From an uncultured Erysipelotrichaceae bacterium (lineage in GTDB: Bacteria; Bacillota_I; Bacilli_A; Erysipelotrichales; Erysipelotrichaceae), in NCBI GenBank assembly GCA_947649125.1, contig CANSQL010000025.1, positions 1-37,129 on the forward strand: 37,129 nucleotides of DNA, read 5' to 3'. Positions 23,478 through 33,455 of the stretch are shown here, in pieces. Below the pieces are notes generated by a model. It did no database searches and was not told the origin of the DNA. It saw nothing but the letters and a program-made list of their open reading frames with translations. The position numbers and the translations under genes were made by a program. How positions within the stretch are numbered: the stretch's first letter is position 1; each line of letters opens with the position of its first letter.

Positions 23478-24962
23478 TCAGCGATGATACAGCTTCTTTG
23501 TCTGATACTGTGCTTCCTGTGTAAGATTTACCTTCAGCTTACGGAACACATTTTTATCAACCTCAGACAGAATCACACTGCTGTGAGCCTCACAGCCGCT
23601 GAGCTTTTCCAGCTGCTTTAATGCGGTATGCGAAATCGGATTTGTCGTCGCTGAAACGCTTAATGCGATCAGCACTTCATCGGTATGTAAACGCGGATTG
23701 TTATTGCCGAGATGATTCACCTTCAGCTTTTGAATCGGCTCAATGATATTCGGTGAAATCAACAGAATATCGTCATCGATATTACCCAGTACCTTTAATG
23801 CGTTCAGTAAAGCCGCAGCACCTGCACCGAGCAGCGAACTTGTTTTGCCGCATACGATACGCCCGTCATTTAATTCAATTGCCATCGCAGGAGCCTGCGT
23901 TTCCTCTGATTTAGCGATTGCAGCGGCAACGCATGGGCGATCCTCAGTCGTAATATTTGCCTGTGCCATAATAATTTCAATCTTATCAACGACCTCATTA
24001 CCGATATATCCCTTTTTCACATCACACTTCGCATGATAATAACGGCGAATGATTTCCTGCTCACTGGCTTTGATTGCGGCATCATCATTGATAATACATT
24101 TTCCGGCCATATTCACACCCATATCGGTCGGTGACTTATAAGGGCTTTCGCCGAGAATTCGCTCAAACATCGTATTCAGTACCGGAAATATTTCTACATC
24201 ACGATTATAATTTACCGTTGTTTCATTATAAGCCTCTAAATGAAACGGATCGATCATATTAATATCATTCAGATCGGCAGTCGCTGCCTCATAGGCCAAG
24301 TTCACCGGATGCTTCAGCGGCAGATTCCAAATCGGAAAGGTTTCATATTTCGCATATCCTGCCTTGACACCGCGCTTATGCTCATGATAAAGCTGAGATA
24401 AGCAGGTTGCCATCTTTCCCGAACCCGGTCCCGGCGCAGTTACTACAACCAACGGCTTTGTTGTTTCAATATAATCATTTTTGCCGTAGCCCTCATCAGA
24501 AACGATCAGCTCTACATTATTCGGATATCCCGCAATCGGATAATGCAGACATACGGTAATACCCAGTGCCTCTAAATGATGCTTGAAGGTATCCGCACCT
24601 GTTTGATTCGCATACTGTGTCAAAACTACGCTCCCTACATATAACCCGACACTGCGATAAGCATCAATCAAACGCAGCACCTCGACATCATAAGTGATTC
24701 CCAAATCACTGCGAACCTTATTTTTCTCAATGTCATTCGCATTGATAGCGATAATCACCTCAACCTGATCCTTTAAGGTCAACAGCATTTTCAGCTTAGA
24801 ATCAGGCTGAAAACCGGGCAATACTCTGGCCGCATGATGATCATCAAAAAGCTTTCCGCCGAATTCCAAATATAATTTGTTTCCGAATTTAGATATACGC
24901 TCTAAAATATGCTTGGATTGTAAAGACAAATATAAATCATTATCAAATGCTGGTTCGTTCAT
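23478..24962 (-). CDS. DUF1846 / UPF0371 family protein
   Basis: The protein has about 494 residues, the family's usual size. It opens NEPAFDNDLYLSLQSKHILERI and contains VVTAPGPGSGKMATCLSQL (a glycine-rich loop like a nucleotide-binding P-loop), NLPLKHPVNLAYEAATADL, and SPTDMGVNMAGKCI, all typical of UPF0371. A structure of this family exists but no reaction is known. The start is ambiguous between two adjacent ATGs (24965 and 24962): AGGAG is 4 nt from the first and 7 nt from the second, so the second is preferred. A GTG at 24980 lies upstream of that ribosome binding site and is unlikely. Cytosolic; single gene. Confidence 0.9.
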   Translation of the reverse strand: MNEPAFDNDLYLSLQSKHILERISKFGNKLYLEFGGKLFDDHHAARVLPGFQPDSKLKMLLTLKDQVEVIIAINANDIEKNKVRSDLGITYDVEVLRLIDAYRSVGLYVGSVVLTQYANQTGADTFKHHLEALGITVCLHYPIAGYPNNVELIVSDEGYGKNDYIETTKPLVVVTAPGPGSGKMATCLSQLYHEHKRGVKAGYAKYETFPIWNLPLKHPVNLAYEAATADLNDINMIDPFHLEAYNETTVNYNRDVEIFPVLNTMFERILGESPYKSPTDMGVNMAGKCIINDDAAIKASEQEIIRRYYHAKCDVKKGYIGNEVVDKIEIIMAQANITTEDRPCVAAAIAKSEETQAPAMAIELNDGRIVCGKTSSLLGAGAAALLNALKVLGNIDDDILLISPNIIEPIQKLKVNHLGNNNPRLHTDEVLIALSVSATTNPISHTALKQLEKLSGCEAHSSVILSEVDKNVFRKLKVNLTQEAQYQTKKLYHR

Positions 24963-25413
24963 CATACCACTCCTATCCACAACGTACCTATTATATCAAA
25001 TATACTAACTGATTACTAATGAAAAATCGTAAAATATCATCGGTCAACAAAAAAATTCAAATTTCATTATTCCTGTATTTGTAAAAATATGAAGATAGAT
25101 TCAATCGGTAATATCGATTCTGTTTCTTTTTATATGAAACAAATATAGTATTGTATTATAGGAATATAAGCCTTCCCTCATCATTTTATTTATTTTTTAT
25201 ATAGATATATTAATAGAAATGCTTTATAATATAACTGCATATGTATAGAAGGAATCAACAGATATGTTCTATACTTATATAAAAAAGCTTTATTGAATAT
25301 AATAGGATTACGATAAGAAAAGAAGCACAGACAAATTATTTTAAGTTATCAGAAAAATACGCACCGAACCGCCGGTGTGTTAATAGAATAAGTATTGGAA
25401 GGAGAAACAGCAC
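24963..25413. other. Divergent AT-rich intergenic region between UPF0371 gene and murA
   Basis: No gene is visible. On the minus strand TATAAT (24995-24990) is a likely -10 for the UPF0371 gene, with no clear -35 box. On the plus strand several TATAAT-like boxes occur (near 25141-25330) and none stands out. CGCACCG (25360-25366) and CGGTGTG (25373-25379) form a 7-bp leader hairpin just before the murA ribosome binding site, without a T-run. Confidence 0.5.
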
Positions 25414-26676
25414 ATGGAAGAAGTAATTAAAATTGAAGGAGGACATTCGCTGAGCGGAACCGTAAGAATTTCAGGCTCTAAGAATGCGACGGTTGCGTTG
25501 ATACCGGCCGCAATATTAGCGCATGGTCCGGTTACTATTTGCGGTGTTCCCAATATATCGGATGTACAATTTTTATCAGTGCTGCTGCAGGAGCTGGGAA
25601 TTGAAGTCATTCGCAAGGGTGAGGATATTTTAATTATCGATCCGTCACAGATGAAAAATACACCGATGATTTCCGATACGGTCAGTAAGCTGAGGGCTTC
25701 TTATTATTTTATGGGAGCGTTATTGGGAAGATACGGTCATGTAGAAATGAAAATGCCGGGAGGCTGTTATTTAGGTCCGCGACCGATTGATTTACATGTG
25801 AAGGGCTTTGAAGCGTTGGGGGCAACGGTTCGTTATGAGCACGGTGCTTATATTATCGACGCTGATCAATTAGTCGGAAATAAAATCTTTTTGGATATCT
25901 CCAGTGTAGGTGCAACGATAAATATTATGATGGCTGCGGTGTATGCGAAGGGCAGAACAACGATTGAGAATGCCGCCAAAGAGCCGGAAATTATCGATGT
26001 GGCGACGCTGTTGAATAAAATGGGTGCGAAAATCCGCGGTGTCGGTACGAATGTGATTACGATCGACGGTGTCGAGTATTTGAACGGCTGCTTCCATGAA
26101 ATCATTCCCGATCGTATTGAAGCGGCAACCTATTTGGTGTTGGCTTCCGCTGCGGCAAATGATGTAACGGTTGAAAATATTATCCCGCAGCATTTGGAGT
26201 CTTTACTGTCGAAGCTTCATGAGATCGGTATTCGTTTAGAAATCGGTATTGATTATGTCAAGGTCTTGGGCAGAGATGAATTACGGGCAACTGATATTAA
26301 AACATTGCCGTATCCGGGCTTTGCGACTGATATTCAACAGCCGCTGACGGCCTTATTGACGCAGGCAGAAGGACAATCGATTGTGACCGAGACGATTTAT
26401 CATGAGCGTTTTAAGCATTGTCAGGAGTTAAATAAGATGGGGGCGAATATTAACGTGATGTCACCGAGTGCGATGATCAACGGGCCTACGCCTTTAACGG
26501 GCTGTGAGGTCGTCGCAACGGATCTGCGCTGCGGTGCGTGTCTTGTGATTGCCGGCTTATTGGCTGAGGGTGTTACCACGATTCATGAAATTTATCATAT
26601 TGATCGTGGGTATGATAATCTTGACGGTAAGCTGAATGCGTTGGGCGCAAAGCTATGGCGTGAGGTCGTGGAATAG
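25414..26676 (+). CDS. murA: UDP-N-acetylglucosamine 1-carboxyvinyltransferase
   Basis: The 420-residue cytosolic enzyme transfers enolpyruvate from phosphoenolpyruvate to UDP-GlcNAc, the first committed step of peptidoglycan synthesis. It shows the N-terminal [16 protein letters not shown] motif (Lys23, Asn24), the catalytic loop [15 protein letters not shown] with Cys118 (the fosfomycin-reactive residue), [12 protein letters not shown], and [14 protein letters not shown] with the general-base Asp. Cys at the active site predicts fosfomycin sensitivity at this enzyme, unlike Asp-containing versions. Bacillota often have two copies (MurA and MurZ); which one this is cannot be told. GGAAGGAG precedes the ATG. 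Confidence 0.95.
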   Translation: MEEVIKIEGGHSLSGTVRISGSKNATVALIPAAILAHGPVTICGVPNISDVQFLSVLLQELGIEVIRKGEDILIIDPSQMKNTPMISDTVSKLRASYYFMGALLGRYGHVEMKMPGGCYLGPRPIDLHVKGFEALGATVRYEHGAYIIDADQLVGNKIFLDISSVGATINIMMAAVYAKGRTTIENAAKEPEIIDVATLLNKMGAKIRGVGTNVITIDGVEYLNGCFHEIIPDRIEAATYLVLASAAANDVTVENIIPQHLESLLSKLHEIGIRLEIGIDYVKVLGRDELRATDIKTLPYPGFATDIQQPLTALLTQAEGQSIVTETIYHERFKHCQELNKMGANINVMSPSAMINGPTPLTGCEVVATDLRCGACLVIAGLLAEGVTTIHEIYHIDRGYDNLDGKLNALGAKLWREVVE

Positions 26677-27361
26677 CGATTGATTCTTGGTTTAAGAATA
26701 GGAAGCGTTGATTACGGGACTGCGTTTTAATCAAATAAGAATAATTATTGACTGTCGGCATGTACGGCAGTTTTTTTATGGAATCGTATGGAATGTTGAA
26801 TAATGCCGTTCAGGTTCTGTGCGTTTAAACAAGGGCATTGCGTATGAATGTTGAACTAAGGATAAACGGGTACAAGAAAGTACCTCTCGCCGTCTGTTAC
26901 AGATTATTCTCATGTCAGATTCATGTAGCACTCATTTGCACTTATTGTAAAAATTTTGCGGTGTTTTACTGAATGGAAATTTTTTTTGTTTCAAATCGTG
27001 ACCTTAAAAGAAGGCAAGGAATATGTGAGAGGTTGTATTTAAGGAATGAAAAAGTACGGAAAATGTTTCGTGATTAAATTGCGTAGGTCCCGCGTAATTC
27101 CGTTAAAAATATAAATCGATCGCAGGGCGCAGGGAAGAGAGATAATAAAAAAGCATTTTGGGGTCCTGTAAGGAAAATAACGGAAAAAAGGCGCTTTTCG
27201 GCATAAAGAGCCGTAATCCGTGAACAAATTTTTCCTTGGTGTATTTGTACGAAAGGCAATTTTAAAATACTTCGGATACGCAAGGTTTTCTGTTTTATGA
27301 AAATATATTCATGACAATGAAATAATGCGAAAACAAAAGTGTTGAAAAGTGAAAATGTGTG
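26677..27361. other. Long gene-free stretch between murA and oppA
   Basis: After the murA terminator about 580 nt contain no credible gene on either strand; minus-strand ORFs here lack ribosome binding sites and familiar sequence. Only modest hairpins are seen, such as CGGC/GCCG inside ACGGA/TCCGT (about 27180-27222). It might hold regulatory DNA or a decayed gene. Confidence 0.45.
26751..26777 (+). terminator. Terminator of murA
   Basis: ACTGTCG (26751-26757) pairs with CGGCAGT (26765-26771, one G.U), followed by seven T. Confidence 0.8.
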
Positions 27362-27390
27362 TAGACTTTGTGAAAGAATAGTGATAAAAT
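27362..27390 (+). promoter_or_regulatory. Promoter of the opp operon
   Basis: TAGACT (27362-27367), a 17-nt spacer, and TAAAAT (27385-27390) lie about 50 nt before the oppA start. Confidence 0.7.
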
Positions 27391-27442
27391 AATTGGGCAT
27401 AAGCGATTGCTTATTGTGAAAGTAAAGAGGAGGAAATTCACA

Positions 27443-29092
27443 ATGAAGATGAATCAACTTGGTAAGCTTGCCTTATCAGCATTGATGGGTCTCACAATGT
27501 TAGCTGGTTGTGGCGGATCTGACGGTGCTTCCGACGGCAAGGTTATCGTTAATCTTGCGTCTGAGCCGCCTGAAATGAATTCATTTATGAATCAGGATTC
27601 AACAAGCGGTAACGTATTACGTCACACTGTAGAAGGCTTAACGACCTTAGACAGCAATGACAACCCGGTAGAGGGTGTAGCTAAAAGCTGGGATATCTCA
27701 GATGATAAGCTGACCTATACATTCCACTTGCGTGAGGATTCCGTATGGAATGACGGTACACCGGTAACAGCAAATGACTTTAAGTTTGCATGGGATCAAT
27801 TATTCACTACTTACTTGGGTGCAGCTTACGGAAGCACTTGGGCAGTATTGATTGACGGTGCCGAGGAATTGATGGCACAGACTAAAACTAAAGAGGCTGC
27901 AGCTTCTAAAGCTGCGAAAAAGGCTTATGAGAATGTAGGCTACAAGGTAATCGACGACTATACTTTCGAGGTTAAATTGACAGGACCTTATCCTTATATC
28001 TTAGGTACATTCGCATTCTACAGCTTTGCGCCGGTTAATGAAAAACTGTACAAACAGTACGGCGGAATTGATAAGTATGGTGATGATGCAGAAAAAATGG
28101 CATACAACGGGCCATTCGTAATCAGCTCATGGACACATGAGGACAACATGGTTTTAACTAAGAATGACAAATATTGGAACAAAGATGCAATTAAACTGAA
28201 TGAGATCACATTCAAGATGATTACAAATACAAACACTGCTTTAAATGAGTTTGAAAACGGTACGATCGATATGATCGGTCTGAGTGGTATTCAGGCTAAA
28301 AAGCTTAAAGAAGCCGGACAAGAAATTCAGACTTACGGTGACGGCAGTGTTTGGTACATGGAATTCAATATGAATCGTCCGGGCTTAAAGAACGCAAAGG
28401 TTCGTAAAGCCTTGACAATGGGGATTGATTGCGAAAAATTCATCAAAACAATTCCGATGAACGATTCTCAGGTAGCGACTTCGTTTACTCCGCCGGTAAT
28501 CAACGGCGGTGAATTCAGTAAATCTGTCGGTAATATTTGGGAACGGGCTAACGGTGATTACACAAATGCGAAAAAACTGTTAGAGGAAGGCTTGAAAGAG
28601 GAAGGCATCGATCCTAAGGACTTCAGCATTGAATTATTAGGTGATGACAGCGATACTGCGAAAATCACTTATGAATTCGTACAGGAACAGTTAAAAACGA
28701 ATCTTGGTGTAAAGCTTGAAATTAAGCCGGTACCGTTCAAGACTCGTATCCAGAGAATGAATGATAAGGACTTTGATATCGTATGGGCAGGTTGGTCTTT
28801 AGACTACAATGACCCGATGAGCTATCTTGATTTATGGTTGACAGGCGGCGGTAACAACCACGGTGGTTACTCTAACCCTGAATACGATAAGCTTGTTAAG
28901 AGTGCATACATGGAAGCTGATGTTGAAAAACGTACTCAGATGCTGTTAGATGCCGAAAAGATTCTTGCAGAGGACTGCGCAATCGGTTTGGTATACTGGC
29001 GTTCTCGTGACTTCATTTGCTCTGACAAATTGACAGGAGTTCAGCGTTCAGCGGTGAGAGACATGGACCTTAGATTTGCAGAAACTAAATAG
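27443..29092 (+). CDS. oppA: Oligopeptide ABC transporter substrate-binding lipoprotein
   Basis: The ATG at 27443 follows AGAGGAGGAAA and starts MKMNQLGKLALSALMGLTML; the upstream in-frame ATG at 27407 is rejected because that ribosome binding site would fall inside the gene. The product has 549 residues. LAGC gives a lipobox with Cys23 as the lipidated first mature residue, so the protein sits on the outer face of the membrane. The rest is a family 5 solute-binding fold (PKSWDI-like AKSWDISDDKLTYTFHLRED, VWNDGTPVTANDFKFAWD, GWSLDYNDPMSYLD). It delivers peptides to the OppBC permease encoded downstream. Peptide specificity cannot be read from the sequence. Confidence 0.93.
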   Translation: MKMNQLGKLALSALMGLTMLAGCGGSDGASDGKVIVNLASEPPEMNSFMNQDSTSGNVLRHTVEGLTTLDSNDNPVEGVAKSWDISDDKLTYTFHLREDSVWNDGTPVTANDFKFAWDQLFTTYLGAAYGSTWAVLIDGAEELMAQTKTKEAAASKAAKKAYENVGYKVIDDYTFEVKLTGPYPYILGTFAFYSFAPVNEKLYKQYGGIDKYGDDAEKMAYNGPFVISSWTHEDNMVLTKNDKYWNKDAIKLNEITFKMITNTNTALNEFENGTIDMIGLSGIQAKKLKEAGQEIQTYGDGSVWYMEFNMNRPGLKNAKVRKALTMGIDCEKFIKTIPMNDSQVATSFTPPVINGGEFSKSVGNIWERANGDYTNAKKLLEEGLKEEGIDPKDFSIELLGDDSDTAKITYEFVQEQLKTNLGVKLEIKPVPFKTRIQRMNDKDFDIVWAGWSLDYNDPMSYLDLWLTGGGNNHGGYSNPEYDKLVKSAYMEADVEKRTQMLLDAEKILAEDCAIGLVYWRSRDFICSDKLTGVQRSAVRDMDLRFAETK

Positions 29093-29108
29093 CATATGAG
29101 GAATCTTA

Positions 29109-29170
29109 ATATTCTATAAATAAGAATATGCAATAATAAGGCTATAACTAATCATTATAGCCTTATTTTA
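29109..29170 (+). terminator. Hairpins between oppA and oppB (attenuator or mRNA-end stabiliser)
   Basis: ATATTCT (29109-29115) pairs with AGAATAT (29123-29129). Just after it AATAAGGCTATAA (29135-29147) pairs perfectly over 13 bp with TTATAGCCTTATT (29155-29167), followed by TTTA. It probably lowers transcription of the permease and ATPase genes relative to the binding protein. Confidence 0.75.
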
Positions 29171-29206
29171 ATCATTTAAGTGATATGATAAAAAGGATGT
29201 GAATTA

Positions 29207-30151
29207 ATGTTAAAGTATATCATAAAGCGAATCTGTTATGCACTGCTGACATTGCTGCTGCTGATCGCCATCACGTTCTTAATGATGCATGCTGCACCGG
29301 GTGACCCGTTCGCCAGAGATAAGGCGATGACACCGGAAACCAAAGCTGCGTTATATGCGCGCTATGGTTTGGATAAACCGTTATGGATGCAATTCTTGAT
29401 CTATGTCGGTAATATCTTTCAGGGTGATCTCGGTACATCAACAAAATACGGCCGAGAGGTTACGACGATTATCGGTGAATCCTTCCCGATTTCCTTTGAG
29501 CTCGGTATTCGCTCATTGGTGATTTCAATCTTCGGCGGTATTCTGTTAGGAACGATTGCGGCAATACGCCGCGGTAAGGCAGCGGATACAGTGGCGATGA
29601 CGGTTGCGGTAATCGGCGTATCGGTTCCAAGCTTTATTGTAGCGGCATTGTTGCAGTATTTCTTGGCGCTGCAGTTGAATCTGAAATTAGGATCGGTGTT
29701 CTTTCCGATTACCGGATGGACAAGTGAGATGTCAAAGGTACTGCCTGCGTTTGCGTTAGGCTTAAGCTCGATGGCAACGATTTCCCGTTTGATGCGTACC
29801 AGTATGCTGGATGCGTTAAACTCTGATTATATCAAAACGGCAAAGGCAAAGGGTTTATCCGAAAGACGAATCATTTGGAAGCATGCCGTAAGAAACGCAA
29901 TTATGCCGGTAATTACCGTATTGGGACCGATTACCGCATCAATTCTTACGGGAGCGTTTGTCGTTGAGCAAGTATTCTCAATTCCGGGAATGGGTAAATT
30001 CTTTGTTACCTCAATTCAAGAACTGGATTATATGATGATTGCCGGTACAACGATATTCTACGGTGCGTTTTTGATTATTATGACACTGTTGGTGGATATT
30101 GCCTATGGTATTGTCGATCCGCGTGTGAAGTTAGCGAATGGTAAGGAGTAG
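29207..30151 (+). CDS. oppB: Oligopeptide ABC transporter permease, OppB/DppB type
   Basis: The 314-residue inner-membrane protein begins MLKYIIKRICYALLTLLLL and keeps the N-terminal FLMMHAAPGDPF motif typical of OppB. About six transmembrane helices follow. The cytoplasmic EAA-type loop reads DYIKTAKAKGLSERRIIWKHAVRNA and contacts the ATPases. It pairs with OppC to form the channel. AAAGGATG lies 9 nt before the ATG, and oppC follows after 5 nt, so the two are co-transcribed. Confidence 0.94.
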   Translation: MLKYIIKRICYALLTLLLLIAITFLMMHAAPGDPFARDKAMTPETKAALYARYGLDKPLWMQFLIYVGNIFQGDLGTSTKYGREVTTIIGESFPISFELGIRSLVISIFGGILLGTIAAIRRGKAADTVAMTVAVIGVSVPSFIVAALLQYFLALQLNLKLGSVFFPITGWTSEMSKVLPAFALGLSSMATISRLMRTSMLDALNSDYIKTAKAKGLSERRIIWKHAVRNAIMPVITVLGPITASILTGAFVVEQVFSIPGMGKFFVTSIQELDYMMIAGTTIFYGAFLIIMTLLVDIAYGIVDPRVKLANGKE

Positions 30152-30156
30152 GTGTT

Positions 30157-31158
30157 ATGCGAAAAAAGAAAAATACAATGCAGAATGTTTCACAACAAAG
30201 CATGAATGAAGTCGCATACACTTGCGATGAAGCAATCAGTGCCGATGAATTCACATGGGTCGGTCAGGATATCGAAAAAGGCAATGTAATTGTAAGAGAA
30301 AGCGTAAGCTACTTTAAAGACGCATTACGTCGTTTATTCCATGACAAGGTTGCGTTGACTCTGATGATTATCTTAGGCTTTATCCTGTTTATGTCAATCT
30401 TTATGCCGATGATTTCCCAATATTCAATGTCAGAGATTTGTGATTCTCATAATCTCGGGCCGTTCTCAGAGGATATCAACGGGAATTTTCATATCTTAGG
30501 TACGGATAATCTGGGACGTGACAGTTGGACAAGGCTTTGGTACGGCGGTCGTATTTCCCTGTTGATTGCGTTTGTGGCAGTCGGCATCAACTGTGTGGTC
30601 GGAATTATCTACGGCGGTATCTCCGGTTATTTCGGCGGTTGGATCGATAATATCATGATGCGAATCGTTGAAATTGTCAGCGGTATCCCTTATCTGTTGA
30701 TCGTAATTCTGTTGATGACGATCATGAAGCCGAGCATTTCCACGATCATTATTGCCTATGCGCTGGTCGGCTGGGTCGGCATGGCACGCTTGGTACGAGG
30801 TCAGGTCATGCAGCTGAAGGAACAGGAATTTGTCATTTCCGCACAGACGATGGGCGCAAGCGCAGGCAGAATTCTGCTTCGTCATCTAGTGCCGAACACG
30901 CTGTCGGTAATTATCGTCAATCTGACATTGGCAATTCCGAGCGCAATCTTTACCGAAGCATATTTATCATTTATCGGACTCGGTGTTCCGCTTCCGCAGG
31001 CAAGCTGGGGAACCTTAGCGAATGACGGAATCATCAATTTCCGTTATTATCCGGAACAGCTGTTGATTCCGGCAATTCTTATCAGCTTGACAATGTTGGG
31101 CTTTAACTTACTTGGTGATAAGCTGCGTGATGCCTTTGATCCTAAATTACGGAGGTAG
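30157..31158 (+). CDS. oppC: Oligopeptide ABC transporter permease, OppC/DppC type
   Basis: The 333-residue protein has an N-terminal cytoplasmic extension of about 65 residues, then the OppC_N helix (VALTLMIILGFILFMSIFM), the HILGTDNLGRDSWTRLWYGGRISL motif split around residue 110-130, about five more helices and an EAA loop (EFVISAQTMGASAGRILLRHLVP). The AAGGAG ribosome binding site overlaps the end of oppB. It forms the heterodimeric channel with OppB. The oppD gene starts 3 nt after its stop. Confidence 0.94.
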   Translation: MRKKKNTMQNVSQQSMNEVAYTCDEAISADEFTWVGQDIEKGNVIVRESVSYFKDALRRLFHDKVALTLMIILGFILFMSIFMPMISQYSMSEICDSHNLGPFSEDINGNFHILGTDNLGRDSWTRLWYGGRISLLIAFVAVGINCVVGIIYGGISGYFGGWIDNIMMRIVEIVSGIPYLLIVILLMTIMKPSISTIIIAYALVGWVGMARLVRGQVMQLKEQEFVISAQTMGASAGRILLRHLVPNTLSVIIVNLTLAIPSAIFTEAYLSFIGLGVPLPQASWGTLANDGIINFRYYPEQLLIPAILISLTMLGFNLLGDKLRDAFDPKLRR

Positions 31159-31161
31159 TAT

Positions 31162-32172
31162 ATGGCGAATGTATTAAATATTGAAAACCTATACGTTTCT
31201 TTTGATACCTATGCCGGAGAGGTGCAGGCAGTACGCGGTGTATCCTACTTCGTCAACGAGGGTGAGGTACTGGCTGTCGTCGGTGAGTCGGGCTGCGGAA
31301 AGAGTGTTACTGCACAAACGATCATGAAGTTGAATCCGATGCCGCCGGCACGAATCAAGTCAGGAAAGTTGACCTTAAACGGCATTGATATCATTGCGGC
31401 AGATGAAGAAGAAATGATGAAGATACGAGGTAAAGAGGTGTCTATGATTTTCCAGGACCCGATGACCTCATTGAATCCTACGATGCAGGTCGGCAAGCAA
31501 ATCGTCGAGGCAATCGTGCATCATCAGAAATTAGATAAAAAGGAAGCTGAGGCAAGAGCCATTGAAATGCTGAAAAAGGTACAGATTCCTAACGCAGAGG
31601 AGCGTGCCAAGCAGTATCCGCATGAGTTCTCAGGCGGTATGCGTCAGCGCGCAATGATTGCGATGGCATTGTCCTGTAATCCGAAGCTTTTAATTGCGGA
31701 TGAACCGACTACGGCACTGGATGTTACGATTCAGGCTCAGATCATTGATTTGTTGGCAGACATCCGTAAGGAAATGAATACAGCTATTATTTTGATTACC
31801 CACGATTTAGGTGTCGTTGCGAACTTGGCCGATCGTATTGCGGTCATGTATGCAGGAAAAATCGTGGAAACGGGTGTTGCGAAGGATATCTTTAAAAATC
31901 CGTCCCATCCGTATACAGCGGCACTGTTGAGCAGCTTACCGAAGCATGACACAAACAAATCAGAACGGTTAACATCAATACCGGGTACTCCTCCTGATTT
32001 GATTGCGCCGCCGATCGGCTGTGCCTTCGCATCTCGCTGTGAGCACTGCATGAAGGTATGCAAGAGCAAACAGCCGCCGGTATTTGATTTAGGCAACGGA
32101 CATGCTTCCGCGTGCTGGCTGCTACATAAGGACTGCCCGAGTGAACGTAAGGAGGGCTTAGATAATGAGTAA
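31162..32172 (+). CDS. oppD: Oligopeptide ABC transporter ATPase, OppD
   Basis: The 336-residue cytosolic ATPase has Walker A GESGCGKS (41-48), the Q-loop MIFQDPMTSLNP, the signature FSGGMRQR, Walker B LLIADEPTTALD, and the switch His in ITHDLGVV. The C-terminal oligopeptide-transporter extension has GCAFASRCEHCMKVCKS, whose cysteine pattern in OppD/DppD proteins binds an iron-sulfur cluster in some members (inference here). It overlaps oppF by 8 nt. It drives peptide import with OppF. Confidence 0.95.
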   Translation: MANVLNIENLYVSFDTYAGEVQAVRGVSYFVNEGEVLAVVGESGCGKSVTAQTIMKLNPMPPARIKSGKLTLNGIDIIAADEEEMMKIRGKEVSMIFQDPMTSLNPTMQVGKQIVEAIVHHQKLDKKEAEARAIEMLKKVQIPNAEERAKQYPHEFSGGMRQRAMIAMALSCNPKLLIADEPTTALDVTIQAQIIDLLADIRKEMNTAIILITHDLGVVANLADRIAVMYAGKIVETGVAKDIFKNPSHPYTAALLSSLPKHDTNKSERLTSIPGTPPDLIAPPIGCAFASRCEHCMKVCKSKQPPVFDLGNGHASACWLLHKDCPSERKEGLDNE

Positions 32173-33139
32173 GGAAAGCTTTATCTCTTTACGAGAGGTA
32201 TCCAAAAACTTTAAGGTAAGCGGCGGACTTTTGAGAGCGGTCAACAAGGTCAGCTTTGATATCAATAAGGGTGAGACACTGGGCTTGGTCGGTGAATCAG
32301 GCTGTGGTAAGTCCACCTTAGGACGTGTCGTAATGGGTGTCTATCAGCCTTCAGAGGGTGAAATCATCGTTAAAGGCGAGCCGTTACATATCAAATCAGC
32401 TAAGGATCGCTATAAATACGCAAAGGTCGCACAAATGATTTTCCAAGACCCTTACGCTTCCTTAAATCCGCGTATGACTGTCGGCGACATCATCGCCGAG
32501 GGTATGGAAATACATAAGATGTATGATGCGAAAAAACGCAAGGAGCGCGTTGATGAATTGCTTGAAACGGTTGGCTTGAATAAGGAATATGCGAGCCGCT
32601 TCCCGCATGAATTCTCCGGCGGACAGCGTCAGCGTATCGGTATTGCCCGTGCTTTGGCAATTGAACCGGAGTTCCTTGTGTGTGATGAACCGATTTCAGC
32701 ACTCGATGTTTCCATTCAGTCACAGATCATCAATCTGTTGATCGATCTTCAGCAAAAGCTTGGTTTGACTTATTTGTTTATCGCTCACGATTTAGATATC
32801 GTTCGTTATATCTCCGATCGTATTGCGGTCATGTACTTAGGCCATGTGATGGAAATCGGTGACAGCGATGAAGTATATAATAATGCGCTTCATCCGTATT
32901 CTCAGGCGTTGTTGTCGGCAGTGCCGATTCCCGATCCCGATATGGAAAAGCAGAAGCAGCGCATTATCCTTCAAGGTGATGTGCCGAGTCCTATCGACGT
33001 TCCTAAGGGATGTCCGTTTGCGGGCAGATGTCGTTATGCGAAGGACAAATGCAGTGAGGAACGACCTGAGCTGCGTGAGGTCAAGGCAGGACATCAGGTA
33101 GCTTGCCATTTCGTAGATGAAATCAATCATTTAAAATAA
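32165..33139 (+). CDS. oppF: Oligopeptide ABC transporter ATPase, OppF
   Basis: The 324-residue partner of OppD has Walker A GESGCGKS (43-50), Q-loop MIFQDPYASLNPR, signature FSGGQRQRIGIARAL, Walker B FLVCDEPISALD, the switch His in IAHDLDIV, and the C-terminal GCPFAGRCRYAKDKC motif. Its start lies within oppD (8-nt overlap), so translation is coupled. It is the last gene of the operon and is followed by a terminator. Confidence 0.95.
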   Translation: MSKESFISLREVSKNFKVSGGLLRAVNKVSFDINKGETLGLVGESGCGKSTLGRVVMGVYQPSEGEIIVKGEPLHIKSAKDRYKYAKVAQMIFQDPYASLNPRMTVGDIIAEGMEIHKMYDAKKRKERVDELLETVGLNKEYASRFPHEFSGGQRQRIGIARALAIEPEFLVCDEPISALDVSIQSQIINLLIDLQQKLGLTYLFIAHDLDIVRYISDRIAVMYLGHVMEIGDSDEVYNNALHPYSQALLSAVPIPDPDMEKQKQRIILQGDVPSPIDVPKGCPFAGRCRYAKDKCSEERPELREVKAGHQVACHFVDEINHLK

Positions 33140-33150
33140 GCAACAAAATC

Positions 33151-33188
33151 AGATGACTTATGTCGTATAGGCACAAGTCATCTTTTTT
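33151..33188 (+). terminator. Terminator of the opp operon
   Basis: AGATGACTT (33151-33159) pairs perfectly with AAGTCATCT (33175-33183), followed by T. Confidence 0.88.
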
Positions 33189-33455
33189 AGTGCCCTGCTT
33201 CTTAGTATCCTGCTTTAACTACATAGGCTATGATATGGGTGAAATGCTTATATAGCTATAGGGGCTGTTGATTGATTAAAGATGCGGAAACAAAGATAAA
33301 TCAGTAATATCCCTCAATCTCTTGTTTTCAATTTTAATAAAACAGTTTATAATGATAGATAGAAAAAATCATTTAAATAAAACGAAGGAAAGAAGGGTTT
33401 CGGAATATTATTCCATTCTTGAAGCCAAAGCGTTCAAAAGAAAGGATGGGAATTG
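33189..33455. other. Intergenic region with promoter of the LytTR regulator gene
   Basis: No gene is visible. TTTTCA (33325-33330), a 17-nt spacer, and TATAAT (33348-33353) form a fair promoter, leaving an A-rich leader of about 95 nt before the LytTR gene. Confidence 0.55.

Noticed and set aside
27083..27094. GTAGGTCCCGCG, slightly like the T-box core GGUGGNACCGCG
   Set aside because: Several core positions differ, no upstream specifier stem or following antiterminator/terminator is seen, and the opp promoter lies downstream of it.
27074..27457. 127-residue minus-strand ORF upstream of oppA
   Set aside because: It begins inside oppA, covers the opp promoter, has no ribosome binding site and no family resemblance.
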